Notes under the pieces: model-generated
The model's input: only the letters and a program-made list of their open reading frames with translations
Told to the model about the DNA's origin: nothing
Database searches by the model: none
Shown here: positions 16,033-27,729 of the stretch, in pieces
Position numbering within the stretch: position 1 is the first letter of the stretch
Layout: each line of letters opens with the position of its first letter
Translations under genes and position numbers: made by a program
Source of the DNA: Segniliparus rotundus DSM 44985
Lineage (GTDB): Bacteria > Actinomycetota > Actinomycetes > Mycobacteriales > Mycobacteriaceae
Length of the DNA: 64,000 bases
Assembly (NCBI RefSeq): GCF_000092825.1
Contig: NC_014168.1
Span: 62,001 to 126,000, forward strand
Reading direction: 5' to 3'

Positions 16033-16707
16033 TCAGGACTGTGCGGGGCAGGCCGCGAGGACTTCGTCGTGGGCCTGGTCCAGCACATCCCACATGCTGT
16101 CCCAGTGCTCCCAGGGGATGCCGACGTCCGGGAACAGGGGGGCCTGCCCGCCGCCGGTGCCGATCATCTCGTGCATGAGCACGAGCGCGTTGTCGAGTTT
16201 GCGGATCGGGTCGGCCCTGGTCTCGTAGCCCGGCACTCCGGCGAGTCCCCGCTGGATCGACGTGTGCGCCGTGTCGACGTAGAAGGAGAGTTTGTCGGCC
16301 TCGTATTCCGCGGCGTAATAGTCGTCCGTGCTCTCCACCTTCACCCGCCAGGTGAGATAGGCCGGTTCGATAGGGCCCCAGGTGTTGATGGCGCGCCGGC
16401 AGGCCTCCCCGAAGCTGCCGACGCCGGTGCGGTACTCGGCCGGCCCGGTGCGGCTGGCGTACGGCTCGCGCGAGTCGAAGACGTACGGGCCGTGGGACTC
16501 GAAGGGCTCACGGTCGTCCGTCGGGTTCCACGACGTGGGGTTCATGCGCGCCGGGCCGCCAGCCGTCCCCGGCGTCGCGTCCGCGGCGGGTCGCGAAATG
16601 GCGAACACGCTGGCGGCGATCAAACCCGCTGCCAGGCCGAGGCCCGTGAGCCTGCGGCCGTGTCGTTGCGAGGCTCCGCCCGCCCGAGGGCTTGTGGCCT
16701 TTCCCAT
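16033..16707 (-). CDS. Exported protein of unknown function
   Basis: 224 residues from ATG 16707. A basic lead (GKATSPRAGG, RHGRR) and one hydrophobic segment (LTGLGLAAGLIAASVFAIS, about 24-42) suggest a signal peptide or anchor. The outer part is rich in Trp, Tyr, Asp and Pro, with two cysteines (EACRRAINTWGP and the C-terminal AACPAQS). A DDYYAAEYEADKLSFYVDTA segment precedes a helical end. I do not recognise the family. It lies alone between phoP and metI, facing the same way, and lacks obvious coupling. Confidence 0.55.
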   Translation of the reverse strand: MGKATSPRAGGASQRHGRRLTGLGLAAGLIAASVFAISRPAADATPGTAGGPARMNPTSWNPTDDREPFESHGPYVFDSREPYASRTGPAEYRTGVGSFGEACRRAINTWGPIEPAYLTWRVKVESTDDYYAAEYEADKLSFYVDTAHTSIQRGLAGVPGYETRADPIRKLDNALVLMHEMIGTGGGQAPLFPDVGIPWEHWDSMWDVLDQAHDEVLAACPAQS

Positions 16708-16774
16708 GTGACTCCAATCGCAATGCTGTCGCAGGGCATATGCTATCACTGCGCGGCGAGGGCTGGGGCTTGGA

Positions 16775-17467
16775 TCAGCGGCGCAAAGCTTTTCGGGCGA
16801 GATAGTTCCCGAGGAATTGGGCGAGCTGCACGAAGACGATGATGATGAGCACCGACACCAAGGTGACGTCCCAGCGGAAGCGGTTGTACCCGTAGGTGAT
16901 GGCGAAATCGCCAATGCCGCCGCCGCCGACCACCCCTGCCATCGCCGACATGTCGACGACGCCGACCAGCACGAAGGTGTAGCCCAGGATGAGCGGCCCC
17001 AACGCCTCCGGGATGAGCAGGGTCACGATGATCCGCAGCGGGCCCGCCCCCACGGCGCGGGCGGCTTCGATGACGCCGGGGTCGATGGTCACCAGGTTCT
17101 GTTCCACGATCCTGGCGATGGCGAAGGCGGCGGAGACGACCATGACGAAAACGGCCGCTTGCACACCGATCGTGGTGTGGATCAGGCCGAGGGTGATCGG
17201 GCCGAGCGCTGCGACCAGCAGCACGAACGGGATGGGCCGCACAACGTTCACGGCCACGTTGAGCACGATGTGGGCGAGCCGGTTCTCCAACAGCCCGGAT
17301 GGCCGGGAGCAGTAGAGCACGACGCCGAGGATCAGGCCGAGGACACCGCCGAAGACGATGGTCACGAGCACCATCCACAGTGTGTCCCCGAATGCTTCGC
17401 CCAGTTGCGGGCCGAGTCTGTTCCAGCTCGGGTCTGCCCCGAACCAACGGACAAGATGGTCGATCAC
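16775..17467 (-). CDS. metI: Methionine ABC transporter permease MetI
   Basis: 230 residues, overlapping the end of metN by 4 bases. Five to six transmembrane helices. The binding-protein-dependent permease EAA loop reads EAARAVGAGPLRIIVTLLIP, and the conserved AGVVGGGGIGDFAITYGY follows, both as in MetI. Together with MetN and the two MetQ-type binding proteins it should import methionine (D and L) across the cytoplasmic membrane. Confidence 0.93.
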   Translation of the reverse strand: MIDHLVRWFGADPSWNRLGPQLGEAFGDTLWMVLVTIVFGGVLGLILGVVLYCSRPSGLLENRLAHIVLNVAVNVVRPIPFVLLVAALGPITLGLIHTTIGVQAAVFVMVVSAAFAIARIVEQNLVTIDPGVIEAARAVGAGPLRIIVTLLIPEALGPLILGYTFVLVGVVDMSAMAGVVGGGGIGDFAITYGYNRFRWDVTLVSVLIIIVFVQLAQFLGNYLARKALRR

Positions 17468-18519
17468 GGCAAGGCCTCCTGCGCCACGATGGTTTTCGTT
17501 GCGGCTTTGAGTTCGCCGACCAGACGCGCGACCCCCTCAGGCGGCCCCTGCAATTCGAGGCTCAAGTTCCCGAACACCCGCGACTGCAAGCTGGAAACGC
17601 CGCCGTGGACCACTTCGAAGCCCACCCCGCCACGGGCCGCCTCGCTCAGCAAGCGCCCGATCTGCACATCGTCTCGGATCTCGACCGAGACAATGGTCCC
17701 TGCGTGGCGCCGCGCGATCCTCGCCAAGTCCTGACTGTCCGGGGCGTGCCGCAGGACGGTGCTGACGAAATTGCGGCTGATGTCGCTGCGCGGATTGGCG
17801 AAGATGTCGAACACCGTCCCGGTCTCGACCACGGCGCCGTTGGCCAGCACGGCCACCCGGTCGGCGAGCGCCCGCACGACGGACATCGAATGGGTGATCG
17901 CCACGATGGTCACGCCGAACTCGGTGTTGACCGAGCGCAACAAGCCCAGCACGTCCTTGGTCGTCTCCGGGTCGAGCGCGCTGGTGGCCTCGTCGGCGAG
18001 GAGGACCGAGGGGCCGCTCGCCAATGCCCGCGCGACGCCGACGCGTTGTTTCTGCCCGCCGGACAACTGGTCGGGGTAGTGCTTGGCTTTGTCGGCCAGC
18101 CCGACGAAGTCGAGCAGCTCCGCGACGCGGGCCGCGCGCTTCGCGGCGGGCCATCCGGCCACTTTCAGCGGATACGCCACATTGCCCGCCACGGTGCGCG
18201 ACCGGAAAAGGTTGAATTGCTGGAAGACCATGCCCACGTCGGCCCGGATGGCTCGCAGCTGGCGCTCCGGCAGCGACGAAACCTCGGCGCCGCCCACGAG
18301 GACCCGCCCTGAAGTCGGCCGCTCCAAGCCGTTGATCATCCGCAGCAAGGTGGACTTCCCGGCCCCTGAATAGCCGATCATCGCGAAGATTTCGCCGGAA
18401 GGAATGTCCAAGCTGACATTGTCCACGGCTGTGACCAGCCGTTTGCCGGATGCGAAGGTTTTGCTGACGTTTTCGAACCGGATGCTTGTGCCGCCGCTGG
18501 CCGCGGTGTTCTGCGTCAT
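17464..18519 (-). CDS. metN: Methionine ABC transporter ATPase MetN
   Basis: 351 residues from ATG 18519 (shared A with the preceding stop). Walker A GYSGAGKST, Q-loop VFQQFNLF, signature LSGGQKQRV, Walker B VLLADEAT, D-loop SALDPETT, switch His in ITHS. A C-terminal NIL domain (about 265-345) is present; in MetN this binds methionine and inhibits transport when the cell pool is full. The phrase FRSRTVAGNVAYPL is typical of MetN. It is coupled to metQ upstream and metI downstream. Confidence 0.95.
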   Translation of the reverse strand: MTQNTAASGGTSIRFENVSKTFASGKRLVTAVDNVSLDIPSGEIFAMIGYSGAGKSTLLRMINGLERPTSGRVLVGGAEVSSLPERQLRAIRADVGMVFQQFNLFRSRTVAGNVAYPLKVAGWPAAKRAARVAELLDFVGLADKAKHYPDQLSGGQKQRVGVARALASGPSVLLADEATSALDPETTKDVLGLLRSVNTEFGVTIVAITHSMSVVRALADRVAVLANGAVVETGTVFDIFANPRSDISRNFVSTVLRHAPDSQDLARIARRHAGTIVSVEIRDDVQIGRLLSEAARGGVGFEVVHGGVSSLQSRVFGNLSLELQGPPEGVARLVGELKAATKTIVAQEALP

Positions 18520-19463
18520 CACTGTCCCGCCCTGGTCTTCGCCTCGATGTCCGCCAGGATCGCCTGGAGTTCCGGGCCGGATTTCTGCACGGGCACCTGC
18601 GTTCCTTTGGACTCTGTGTTGTACGCGTCCACCACGGGCCGGGAGTGGTAGATGTCTGCCAGCTTCGAATACAAGGGATTGTTTTTGTCTTCGGGGCGCA
18701 CGACGACGACGTTGATGTATTGCGCCGAGCTGGGATCGTTCGGGTCGTCTTTGGCCAGCGCTGTGGCGGGGTCCACGCCCGCGTCGCTCAAATAGTTGTT
18801 GTTGATGACCGCCCCGTCGGCCGAATCGAGCGAGCGCGCCGTCTGGGCGGGGTCGACGGGGACCAGGACGACTTTCGAGGCCGCCGTGTCCACGTCGTTC
18901 GTCGTCGGGCTCAGCCGGTCCCCGACGAGCTTGACAAGCCCCGCCGCGCGCAGCACGAACAAAGCGCGGCCCTGGTTGGACGGGTCGTTCGGGATTGCGA
19001 TCTGTCCGCCCTTGGGGATCTCGGCGAGTGTTTTGTGCTTGTGCGAGTACAGGCCGAGCGGCACGATGAACGTCGCCGCCACCGGGGTGAGGTTCGTGTT
19101 GTGCGCGACGTTGTATTCGGCGAGGAAGCGCAGGTGCTGGAAAAGGTTCGCGCCCACCTGCCCTTGGGCGAGCGCGTCGTTGGGCTGCTGGTAGTTGGAG
19201 AAGTTGACGGTGGCGATTTCCACGCCCTGCTGCTTCGCCTCGGCGACGAAGGCGGACCAGCTGTCCTTGCCCGCGTCCGTGGTTCCCAGGACCACGACAT
19301 TCGCGCCGCCGGTGGCCGTTTTCGCGCTGAAGTTCAAGAGCGCGACGAGCGCTGCGAGCACCACCACGATCGAACCCGCGGCGGTGCCCAGCAGCACGAG
19401 CCCCTGCGCCAACGACCTTGGGAACAGTCCGTTCGCGGATCTCTTCGGGGCTGTCGCGCTCAC
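18519..19463 (-). CDS. metQ: MetQ/NlpA-family binding protein with uncleaved-type N-terminal anchor
   Basis: 314 residues from GTG 19463 behind GAGGAG. The N-terminus has a single hydrophobic helix (about 18-42: LVLLGTAAGSIVVVLAALVAL) but no lipobox cysteine, so it is probably held by a membrane helix instead of a lipid. The body shows the NLPA family pattern: VLGTTDAGKDSWSAFVAEAK, ANLFQHLRFL, PLGLYSHKHKTLAEIPKGGQ, IPNDPSNQGRALFVL, NNNYL. Its stop overlaps metN. It is about 45% identical by eye to the second copy upstream. It should present methionine or a related compound to MetNI. Confidence 0.88.
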   Translation of the reverse strand: MSATAPKRSANGLFPRSLAQGLVLLGTAAGSIVVVLAALVALLNFSAKTATGGANVVVLGTTDAGKDSWSAFVAEAKQQGVEIATVNFSNYQQPNDALAQGQVGANLFQHLRFLAEYNVAHNTNLTPVAATFIVPLGLYSHKHKTLAEIPKGGQIAIPNDPSNQGRALFVLRAAGLVKLVGDRLSPTTNDVDTAASKVVLVPVDPAQTARSLDSADGAVINNNYLSDAGVDPATALAKDDPNDPSSAQYINVVVVRPEDKNNPLYSKLADIYHSRPVVDAYNTESKGTQVPVQKSGPELQAILADIEAKTRAGQ

Positions 19464-19498
19464 CGAGTGCTCCTCGTGTCCTGATCCGTCATGCCGCT

Positions 19499-19526
19499 GT
19501 CCGTCTGTCGTGGTCCGTCTGTCGTG
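19499..19526. repeat. Tandem 14-base repeat upstream of metQ
   Basis: GTCCGTCTGTCGTG occurs twice without a gap, 36 bases upstream of the metQ start at 19463. Its position in the 150-base gap between the two metQ genes suggests a regulatory site, but it matches no motif I know. Confidence 0.4.
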
Positions 19527-19613
19527 TTCCGCGCACACCCGCGCCGTTCTGCTCGGCTGCGCGCGCCGCCCCACCCTAGCCTGTCCGCGCCGAGCTTTCG
19601 GTTCCGGCGGCGC

Positions 19614-20519
19614 TCACTTGCGGTCGGCCCGGATGCGGCTCTCCAGCGCGACAAGGGCGCTTTGCAGTTCTTCGGGGGTTTTCTTCACGTCGATCTGAGA
19701 GCCTTTGGACTGCCGCGCGTAGGTGTCTTGGACGGGCTTGGCGTGGTAGATGTCGCCGAGCCGCTTGTACAGGGGGTTGTTTTTGTCTTCGCTCCGGGCG
19801 ACGATCACATTGATGTATTGCTCCATCCGGGCCCGTTCCTGCGGATCGGGGGAGTTGATGGCGCTCGGGTCGTCCTTCGCCAAGGCGGCCGAGGGGTCGA
19901 TCCCCGCCGAGGCGAGCCACGTGTTGTTGACGACCGCCCCGTCGTCCTCCGTGTAGCCCCGGACGAGGAAGTCCGCTTTGATCGTCTCGACGGCGACCTT
20001 CGAACTCGGGTCCACGTCGTCTTTGGTGGGCGACCACGGGTCGCCCTTGAGGACGACCAACCCCGCGCTTCGCAGCACGAACAGCGCCCGTGCGGTGTCC
20101 GGCGGGTAGTCGGGGATGGCGATTTTCGCCCCCTGCGGGATCTCGGCGAGCGTCCTGTGCTTCTTCGAGTACAGCCCGAGCGGGACGATGTAGGTGGAGG
20201 CGATGGGGGCCAGCTGCGTGCCGTGCTCGACGTTGTACCTGGCGAGCGAGCGCAGATGCTGGGCGAGGTTCACGTCCACCTGCTTGTTCTCCAGCTCGTC
20301 GTTGGGGCCGAGGTAGTCCCACGAAGGGGTTGTCTCCAGATTGATCCCCTGGCGCTTGGCCTCTTGGACAAAAGCCTTCCACCCCTCGCCCTTGTCGTCC
20401 GTGGTGCCGATCTTGACCGTCGCGGTCGGCTCCGGCGAACCGCACGCGCCGAGCGCGCCTGCGAGCAACGCCAAGGCGGCGGGGACGATTCCGAAACGAG
20501 CGGCTGTGCGCACCCGCAC
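19614..20519 (-). CDS. metQ: MetQ/NlpA-family binding lipoprotein
   Basis: 301 residues; GTG 20519 or GTG 20513 may start. A typical lipoprotein signal ends in the lipobox LGAC-G (Cys about residue 26). The family pattern follows: KIGTTDDKGEGWKAFVQEAK, VNLAQHLRSL, PLGLYSKKHRTLAEIPQGAK, IPDYPPDTARALFVL, NNTWL, and a near-identical C-terminal stretch to its neighbour (RSEDKNNPLYKRLGDIYHAK). It is the first gene of the leftward metQ-metQ-metN-metI unit and diverges from the methyltransferase gene. Two different binding proteins may broaden substrate range. Confidence 0.9.
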   Translation of the reverse strand: MRVRTAARFGIVPAALALLAGALGACGSPEPTATVKIGTTDDKGEGWKAFVQEAKRQGINLETTPSWDYLGPNDELENKQVDVNLAQHLRSLARYNVEHGTQLAPIASTYIVPLGLYSKKHRTLAEIPQGAKIAIPDYPPDTARALFVLRSAGLVVLKGDPWSPTKDDVDPSSKVAVETIKADFLVRGYTEDDGAVVNNTWLASAGIDPSAALAKDDPSAINSPDPQERARMEQYINVIVARSEDKNNPLYKRLGDIYHAKPVQDTYARQSKGSQIDVKKTPEELQSALVALESRIRADRK

Positions 20520-20603
20520 ACTGTAACAAGCGGCTCGTCGCGATCATGGCGGCGGACCATCGAAATCCCGGTGTTCGTCCCTCGCCGCTGTTATTGTCCG
20601 GTC

Positions 20604-21548
20604 ATGGCTCCGCACGACATCGTGGGCAGGCCCCGACTGCTCGACCTTTTCGCAGGCTGCGGGGGATTGTCCCTCGGCTTCGAGTCGGCGGGTTTCGAGG
20701 TCGCCCTCGCCGTCGACAATTGGCCCGAAGCCCTCGCGGTCTATCGGCGCAACTTCCGCCACCGCGCGGTCGAGCTCGACCTCGGCGATGTGGACCTCGC
20801 CAGCTCGGCCCTGCGCGAATGCGCGGCGGAGGTCGACGGGATCATCGGTGGGCCGCCCTGCCAGGACTTTTCTTCCGCCGGCAGACGGGTCGAAGCGGGC
20901 CGGGCGGATCTCACGGAGAAATTCGCGCAACTGGTCGCCACGTTCCTGCCGAGCTTTTTCGTCATGGAGAACGTCGAGCGCGCCGCGAAGGCGGCGGCCC
21001 CGCGCCGGGCGGTGGCGCTTTTGGAGGCGCACGGTTATTGCGTTGCGAGGATTGTGCTCGACGCGTCGCGTTGCGGGGTGCCGCAAAGACGCAAACGTCT
21101 GTTCACGATTGGTTTTCTCCACCCCGGCAGCACCCGCGCGGCGATGGGGGCGCTGACCGGGAACCTCGCGGCGGCGCCGATGACGTTGCGCGATTACTTC
21201 GGCTCCGCGCTGGATGTGGACCATTATTACCGCCATCCGCGCAGTTACGCGCGCCGGGCGGTGTTCTCGGTCGACGAGCCCTCGCCGACCGTCCGGGGCG
21301 TGAACCGGCCGGTGCCCAGGGGATACCCGGGCCATCCCGGCGACACCGCTCCGCTGACGGCGGGGTTGCGCGCCCTGACCACCGCCGAGCGGGCCATGGT
21401 GCAGACATTCCCCCCGGATTTCTGGTTCGGGGCCACCAAGACGGCTGCCGAGCAGATGATCGGCAACGCGGTGCCGGTGAAACTCGCGCAGTACGTGGCC
21501 GAGGCGGTCCGTCAGGGATTGGCTTCGGCGCAGCGGGCATGCGCATGA
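20604..21548 (+). CDS. DNA (cytosine-5-)-methyltransferase, apparently orphan
   Basis: 314 residues from ATG 20604. Motif I DLFAGCGGLSLGFESAGF, motif IV with the catalytic Cys (IIGGPPCQDFSSAG), motif VI VMENVE, motif VIII QRRKRLFTIGF, and motifs IX-X ending EQMIGNAVPVKLAQYVA are all present. The protein is short for the family, so the target recognition region (about 190-250) is small. It transfers methyl from S-adenosylmethionine to cytosine in a specific duplex. No restriction endonuclease, Vsr nuclease or specificity gene lies beside it; the downstream gene is a membrane protein. It may be a regulatory methylase or a relic of a restriction-modification system. Confidence 0.9.
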   Translation: MAPHDIVGRPRLLDLFAGCGGLSLGFESAGFEVALAVDNWPEALAVYRRNFRHRAVELDLGDVDLASSALRECAAEVDGIIGGPPCQDFSSAGRRVEAGRADLTEKFAQLVATFLPSFFVMENVERAAKAAAPRRAVALLEAHGYCVARIVLDASRCGVPQRRKRLFTIGFLHPGSTRAAMGALTGNLAAAPMTLRDYFGSALDVDHYYRHPRSYARRAVFSVDEPSPTVRGVNRPVPRGYPGHPGDTAPLTAGLRALTTAERAMVQTFPPDFWFGATKTAAEQMIGNAVPVKLAQYVAEAVRQGLASAQRACA

Positions 21549-22129
21549 CCATTGCGGACGAGCTGAGGGTGGTGCGCAAAAACGGCGTCGTCAACAACCT
21601 CGGCTTGGTCGGCTCGGTCGTGCTGGTCGTCGGGCTGTGCGGCCTCAGCGGCGCGTGGGGGCTGAAGGACGGGGGAGTCTGGTGGGCGGTTTTCGGGGTG
21701 GCTTCCTGGCTGTTCGGCGCCGCCGCGCTGCTTGTGATCTGGTCGCAGGCCAATCAGCTGTGGGACGCCAAGCCGGTGTTCGTGTTCCGCCCCGACGGCT
21801 TTGCCCCCGGCTCCCCCGACCCGGAACAGGACGCCTTTGTGCCGTGGGAGCAGATCGCGGCGCTCAGCGCGGTCACCGATGTCACGTATCGCGCCTTGGG
21901 CTCTGACGTCTCGGCCCGTTCCTCCCATACGCTCCTGCTCGCGCGCCAGCCCGACCCGCGGGCTGGGCGCGGCGCCGTGGAGCGCTTTGACTACCCCCGG
22001 TGGACCGTTCCAGGGTTCGACGAGGTCGCACGGTACATCGCGGCGGCGGCCCCGCATGTGGCGGTTCGCGACGAACGCGAGTACGGCATGGTCGAGCAAT
22101 TCCTGCGGGACTGGGGCCTGCGGACCTGA
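21539..22129 (+). CDS. Membrane protein with two transmembrane segments and a soluble C-terminal domain
   Basis: 196 residues from ATG 21539; ATG 21545 (ATGA overlap with the methylase stop) is equally possible. Two adjacent hydrophobic segments (about 19-40 and 45-68) are followed by FVFRPDGFAPGSPDPEQDAFVPW and a strand-rich domain ending in RDWGLRT. The arrangement resembles small actinobacterial proteins with a PH-like cytoplasmic domain after a membrane hairpin. Function unknown. It is coupled to the methylase gene, but nothing in the sequence links the two activities. Confidence 0.6.
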   Translation: MRMTIADELRVVRKNGVVNNLGLVGSVVLVVGLCGLSGAWGLKDGGVWWAVFGVASWLFGAAALLVIWSQANQLWDAKPVFVFRPDGFAPGSPDPEQDAFVPWEQIAALSAVTDVTYRALGSDVSARSSHTLLLARQPDPRAGRGAVERFDYPRWTVPGFDEVARYIAAAAPHVAVRDEREYGMVEQFLRDWGLRT

Positions 22130-24325
<2,196 letters not shown>

Positions 24326-24401
24326 CGCTTCCTCGATGCGCAGCGATGAAACGCGAGGCTCCTGGACGTCTCGTCCAGGCCTGTAAAGGAGCTCCCCCCC
24401 A

Positions 24402-26882
24402 ATGACAGACCCCACGGACCCCACGCCGTCCCGCGACCGCATCGAGCCGGTCGACCTCGGCCAAGAGATGCAGCGCAGCTTCATCGACTACGCGATGAGC
24501 GTCATCGTCAGCCGCGCCTTGCCCGATGTGCGCGACGGCCTCAAGCCGGTGCACCGCCGCATCCTGCACGCCATGCAGGACCAGGGCTTCCGCCCCGACC
24601 GCGGCTATGTCAAGTCCGCGCGCCCCGTCGCCGAAGCCATGGGCAACTACCACCCGCACGGCGACACCGCGATTTACGACGCCCTTGTGCGGATGGCCCA
24701 GCCTTGGTCGTTGCGCTACCCGCTCGTGGACGGGCAGGGCAACTTCGGCTCGCGCGGCAACGACGGCGCCGCCGCCATGCGGTACACCGAGGCCCGGCTC
24801 GCCCCGCTCGCGATGGAAATGGTCCGCGACATCGACGAGGAGACCGTCGATTTCGTCCCGAACTACGACGGCAAGACCGAAGAGCCGTCCGTCCTGCCCG
24901 CGCGAATCCCGAACCTGCTGGTCAACGGTTCTGGCGGCATCGCAGTCGGGATGGCGACCAACATCCCGCCGCACAACCTGCGCGAGGTCGCCGACGCGAT
25001 CTTCTGGGCCCTCGAGCACCATGACGCGGACGAGGCGAGCACCTTGGAGGCGGTCAAAGAGATCGTCAAGGGACCGGACTTCCCCACCGCCGGCCTGATC
25101 GTCGGCACGGACGGCGTCCACGACGCGTACACCACCGGGCGCGGCTCCATCCGCATGCGCGGCGTCGTGGAGGTCGAAGAGGACTCCCAGGGCCGGGCCA
25201 TCCTCGTCATCACCGAGCTGCCGTACCAGGTCAACCCGGACAACATGATCACTTCCATCGCCGAGCAGGTCCGCGACGGCAAGATCGCCGGCATCTCCGC
25301 CATCGACGACGAGACTTCCGACCGCATCGGCATGCGCATCGTCGTCACCCTCAAACGCGACGCCGTGGCCCGCGTGGTGCTCAACAACCTGTACAAGCAT
25401 TCCCAGCTGCAGACGAACTTCGGCGCCAACATGCTCGCCATCGTGGACGGGGTGCCGCGCACGTTGCGCCTCGACCAAATCCTCCGGCTCTACATCGCCC
25501 ACCAGATCGAAGTCATCGTCCGGCGCACCCAGTACCGCCTGCGCAAAGCCGAGGAGCGCGCGCACATCCTGCGCGGCCTCGTCAAAGCGCTCGACGCGCT
25601 GGACGAGGTCATCGCCCTGATCCGCGCCTCGCAGACGGTGGACATCGCCCGAGCGGGCCTCATGGAGCTGCTCGACGTGGACGAGATCCAGGCCGACGCG
25701 ATCCTCGCCATGCAGCTGCGCCGCCTCGCCGCCTTGGAACGGCAGAAGATCATCGACGAGCTCGCCGAGATCGAAGAGGCCATCGCCGACTACCAAGACA
25801 TCCTCGCCAGGCCCGAGCGCCAGCGCGCCATCGTCCGCGACGAGCTCAAAGAGATCGTGGACCGCCACGGCGACGAGCGCCGCACCAGGATCATCGCCGC
25901 CGAGGGCGAGGTGCGCGACGAGGACCTCATCGCGCGGGAGGACGTGGTCGTCACGATCACCGAGACCGGCTACGCCAAACGCACCAAGACCGACCTGTAC
26001 CGCAGCCAGAAGCGCGGCGGCAAAGGCGTGCAGGGCGCGACGCTGAAACAGGACGACATCGTCGCGCACTTCTTCGTCTGCTCCACCCACGACTGGATAC
26101 TGTTCTTCACCACCAGGGGACGGGTCTACCGGATCAAGGCGTACGAGCTGCCCGAGACGAGCCGCGCCGCGCGCGGCCAGCATGTCGCCAACCTCCTCGC
26201 GTTGCAGACCGACGAGAAGATCGCCCAGGTCATCCACTTGCAGACCTACGAGGACTCTCCTTACCTCGTGTTGGCCACCAAGCGCGGGTTGACCAAGAAG
26301 TCCAAGCTCACCGAGTTCGACTCCAACCGCTCCGGCGGCCTCATCGCGGTGAACCTGCGCGACGAGGACGAGCTGGTCGGCGCCGCGCTCTGCTCCTCCG
26401 ACGACGACCTCCTGCTGGTGTCCGAGCACGGCCAGTCGATCCGGTTCCACGCGAACGACGAGCAGCTGCGCCCGATGGGCCGCGCGACCTCCGGGGTGCT
26501 CGGCATGCGGTTCAACGAGGACGACCAGCTCCTCGCCATGAACGTGGTCCGGGACGGCGCGTACCTGTTGGTGGCCACCAGCGGCGGCTACGCCAAGCGC
26601 ACCGCGCTCGGCGAATACCCCGTCCAGGGCCGCGGCGGCAAGGGCGTGCTCACCGTCCAGTACGACCGCAGGCGCGGCGGGCTGGTCGGCGCGGTCATCG
26701 TGGACGACGACACCGAGCTCTACGCCATCACCCAGGGCGGCGGCGTCATTCGCACCGACGCGCGCCAGGTCCGCCGGGCCGGACGGCAAACCAAGGGCGT
26801 GCGCCTGATGAACCTCGGCGAAGGAGACCGGCTCATCGCGGTCGCCCGCAACGACGAAGACTCCGCAGAGGTCGCGGAGTGA
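24402..26882 (+). CDS. gyrA: DNA gyrase subunit A
   Basis: 826 residues, ATG 24402 behind AAAGGAG. The breakage-reunion domain holds the catalytic Tyr ([11 protein letters not shown], about Y128) and the quinolone region [20 protein letters not shown]. Position 89 is Thr where M. tuberculosis has Ala90, 90 is Ala where it has Ser91, and Asp93 matches Asp94. The C-terminal domain carries repeated beta-pinwheel blades, including the GyrA box QKRGGKG. There is no intein, unlike some mycobacterial gyrA genes. It acts with GyrB on DNA topology. Confidence 0.98.
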   Translation: MTDPTDPTPSRDRIEPVDLGQEMQRSFIDYAMSVIVSRALPDVRDGLKPVHRRILHAMQDQGFRPDRGYVKSARPVAEAMGNYHPHGDTAIYDALVRMAQPWSLRYPLVDGQGNFGSRGNDGAAAMRYTEARLAPLAMEMVRDIDEETVDFVPNYDGKTEEPSVLPARIPNLLVNGSGGIAVGMATNIPPHNLREVADAIFWALEHHDADEASTLEAVKEIVKGPDFPTAGLIVGTDGVHDAYTTGRGSIRMRGVVEVEEDSQGRAILVITELPYQVNPDNMITSIAEQVRDGKIAGISAIDDETSDRIGMRIVVTLKRDAVARVVLNNLYKHSQLQTNFGANMLAIVDGVPRTLRLDQILRLYIAHQIEVIVRRTQYRLRKAEERAHILRGLVKALDALDEVIALIRASQTVDIARAGLMELLDVDEIQADAILAMQLRRLAALERQKIIDELAEIEEAIADYQDILARPERQRAIVRDELKEIVDRHGDERRTRIIAAEGEVRDEDLIAREDVVVTITETGYAKRTKTDLYRSQKRGGKGVQGATLKQDDIVAHFFVCSTHDWILFFTTRGRVYRIKAYELPETSRAARGQHVANLLALQTDEKIAQVIHLQTYEDSPYLVLATKRGLTKKSKLTEFDSNRSGGLIAVNLRDEDELVGAALCSSDDDLLLVSEHGQSIRFHANDEQLRPMGRATSGVLGMRFNEDDQLLAMNVVRDGAYLLVATSGGYAKRTALGEYPVQGRGGKGVLTVQYDRRRGGLVGAVIVDDDTELYAITQGGGVIRTDARQVRRAGRQTKGVRLMNLGEGDRLIAVARNDEDSAEVAE

Positions 26883-26921
26883 ACGTCGGCCGAAAAGAAC
26901 GTTTGGTAGTGTGACTGTCCC

Positions 26922-27521
26922 ATGAGCAACCCTCCGGAGCAAGAGCCGCCGACCACGGCGTTGCCGAAGGTCGCGGCTCCTGCCCGCCGGCCGGCCGAGC
27001 GCATCTCCCCCGCTTCGGACTCTGTGTCGGCGGTGACTGCCCGCCTCGCGGACGCGCGCCGCTCCGGCGCGGACCGCAGTGGCTCCTCGAGACCTGCCCC
27101 AGATCCCGCGCCCAGCAGCGCGCCGAAAGCCGCCGCGGTCCCGTCGCAGCAGCCCAGCGGCCCGTTGCGGGCCCAAGTGCAGGTGCGCTGGATCGACCCG
27201 TGGACAGTCCTGAAAGTCACTGCCGCCGTGATGGTCGTCCTGTTCGTCGCATGGATGATCGGGGTCGCCGTCCTCTACGCCTTGTTGGAGGCCATCGGGG
27301 TGATGGGGAAAATCAACTCGGGGCTCGGCGACTTCTCCACCGCCGCTGCGGACCAAGGCGGCGATATCGTCACCCCCGGCATGGTGTTCGGCTTCTCCGC
27401 CCTGGTCGGCATCGTGAACATCGTCCTCGTCACCGCCTTGGCGACGGTGGGCGCGTTCATTTTCAACCTCTGCGTCGACCTCGTCGGTGGCGTGGAGATC
27501 ACCTTGGCCGACCCGGAGTAG
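26922..27521 (+). CDS. DUF3566 membrane protein (Rv0007-like)
   Basis: 199 residues, 39 bases after gyrA. A Pro/Ala/Ser-rich cytoplasmic half (to about 88) precedes VQVRWIDPWTVLKVTAAVMVV, two transmembrane segments and the end CVDLVGGVEITLADPE, which is the DUF3566 signature. The same gene follows gyrA and precedes tRNA-Ile and tRNA-Ala in Mycobacterium (Rv0007). Rv0007 is thought to act in cell division or envelope homeostasis, but no biochemical role is established. Confidence 0.92.
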   Translation: MSNPPEQEPPTTALPKVAAPARRPAERISPASDSVSAVTARLADARRSGADRSGSSRPAPDPAPSSAPKAAAVPSQQPSGPLRAQVQVRWIDPWTVLKVTAAVMVVLFVAWMIGVAVLYALLEAIGVMGKINSGLGDFSTAAADQGGDIVTPGMVFGFSALVGIVNIVLVTALATVGAFIFNLCVDLVGGVEITLADPE

Positions 27522-27592
27522 CGCCGGTCAGCAGCCAATTGTGGAAAACCGTGCGGTTGTAGTAAAGTTTCACGGTCGCCACGGCGGCATCC

Positions 27593-27666
27593 GGGCCTAT
27601 AGCTCAGGCGGTTAGAGCGCTTCGCTGATAACGAAGAGGTCCCTGGTTCAAGTCCAGGTAGGCCCA
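27593..27666 (+). tRNA. ileT: tRNA-Ile (GAU)
   Basis: A 74-base cloverleaf: acceptor GGGCCTA/TAGGCCC, D arm GCTC/GAGC, anticodon stem CTTCG/CGAAG with loop CTGATAA, T arm CCTGG-TTCAAGT-CCAGG. CCA is not encoded. Position after gyrBA and the DUF3566 gene matches ileT of mycobacteria. Confidence 0.97.
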
Positions 27667-27729
27667 CCCGTGAGAAAAGAGATTTCGGACGCAAGGCCGC
27701 GCCGCGGCTGCTAGGCTGGCCGGGATCAA

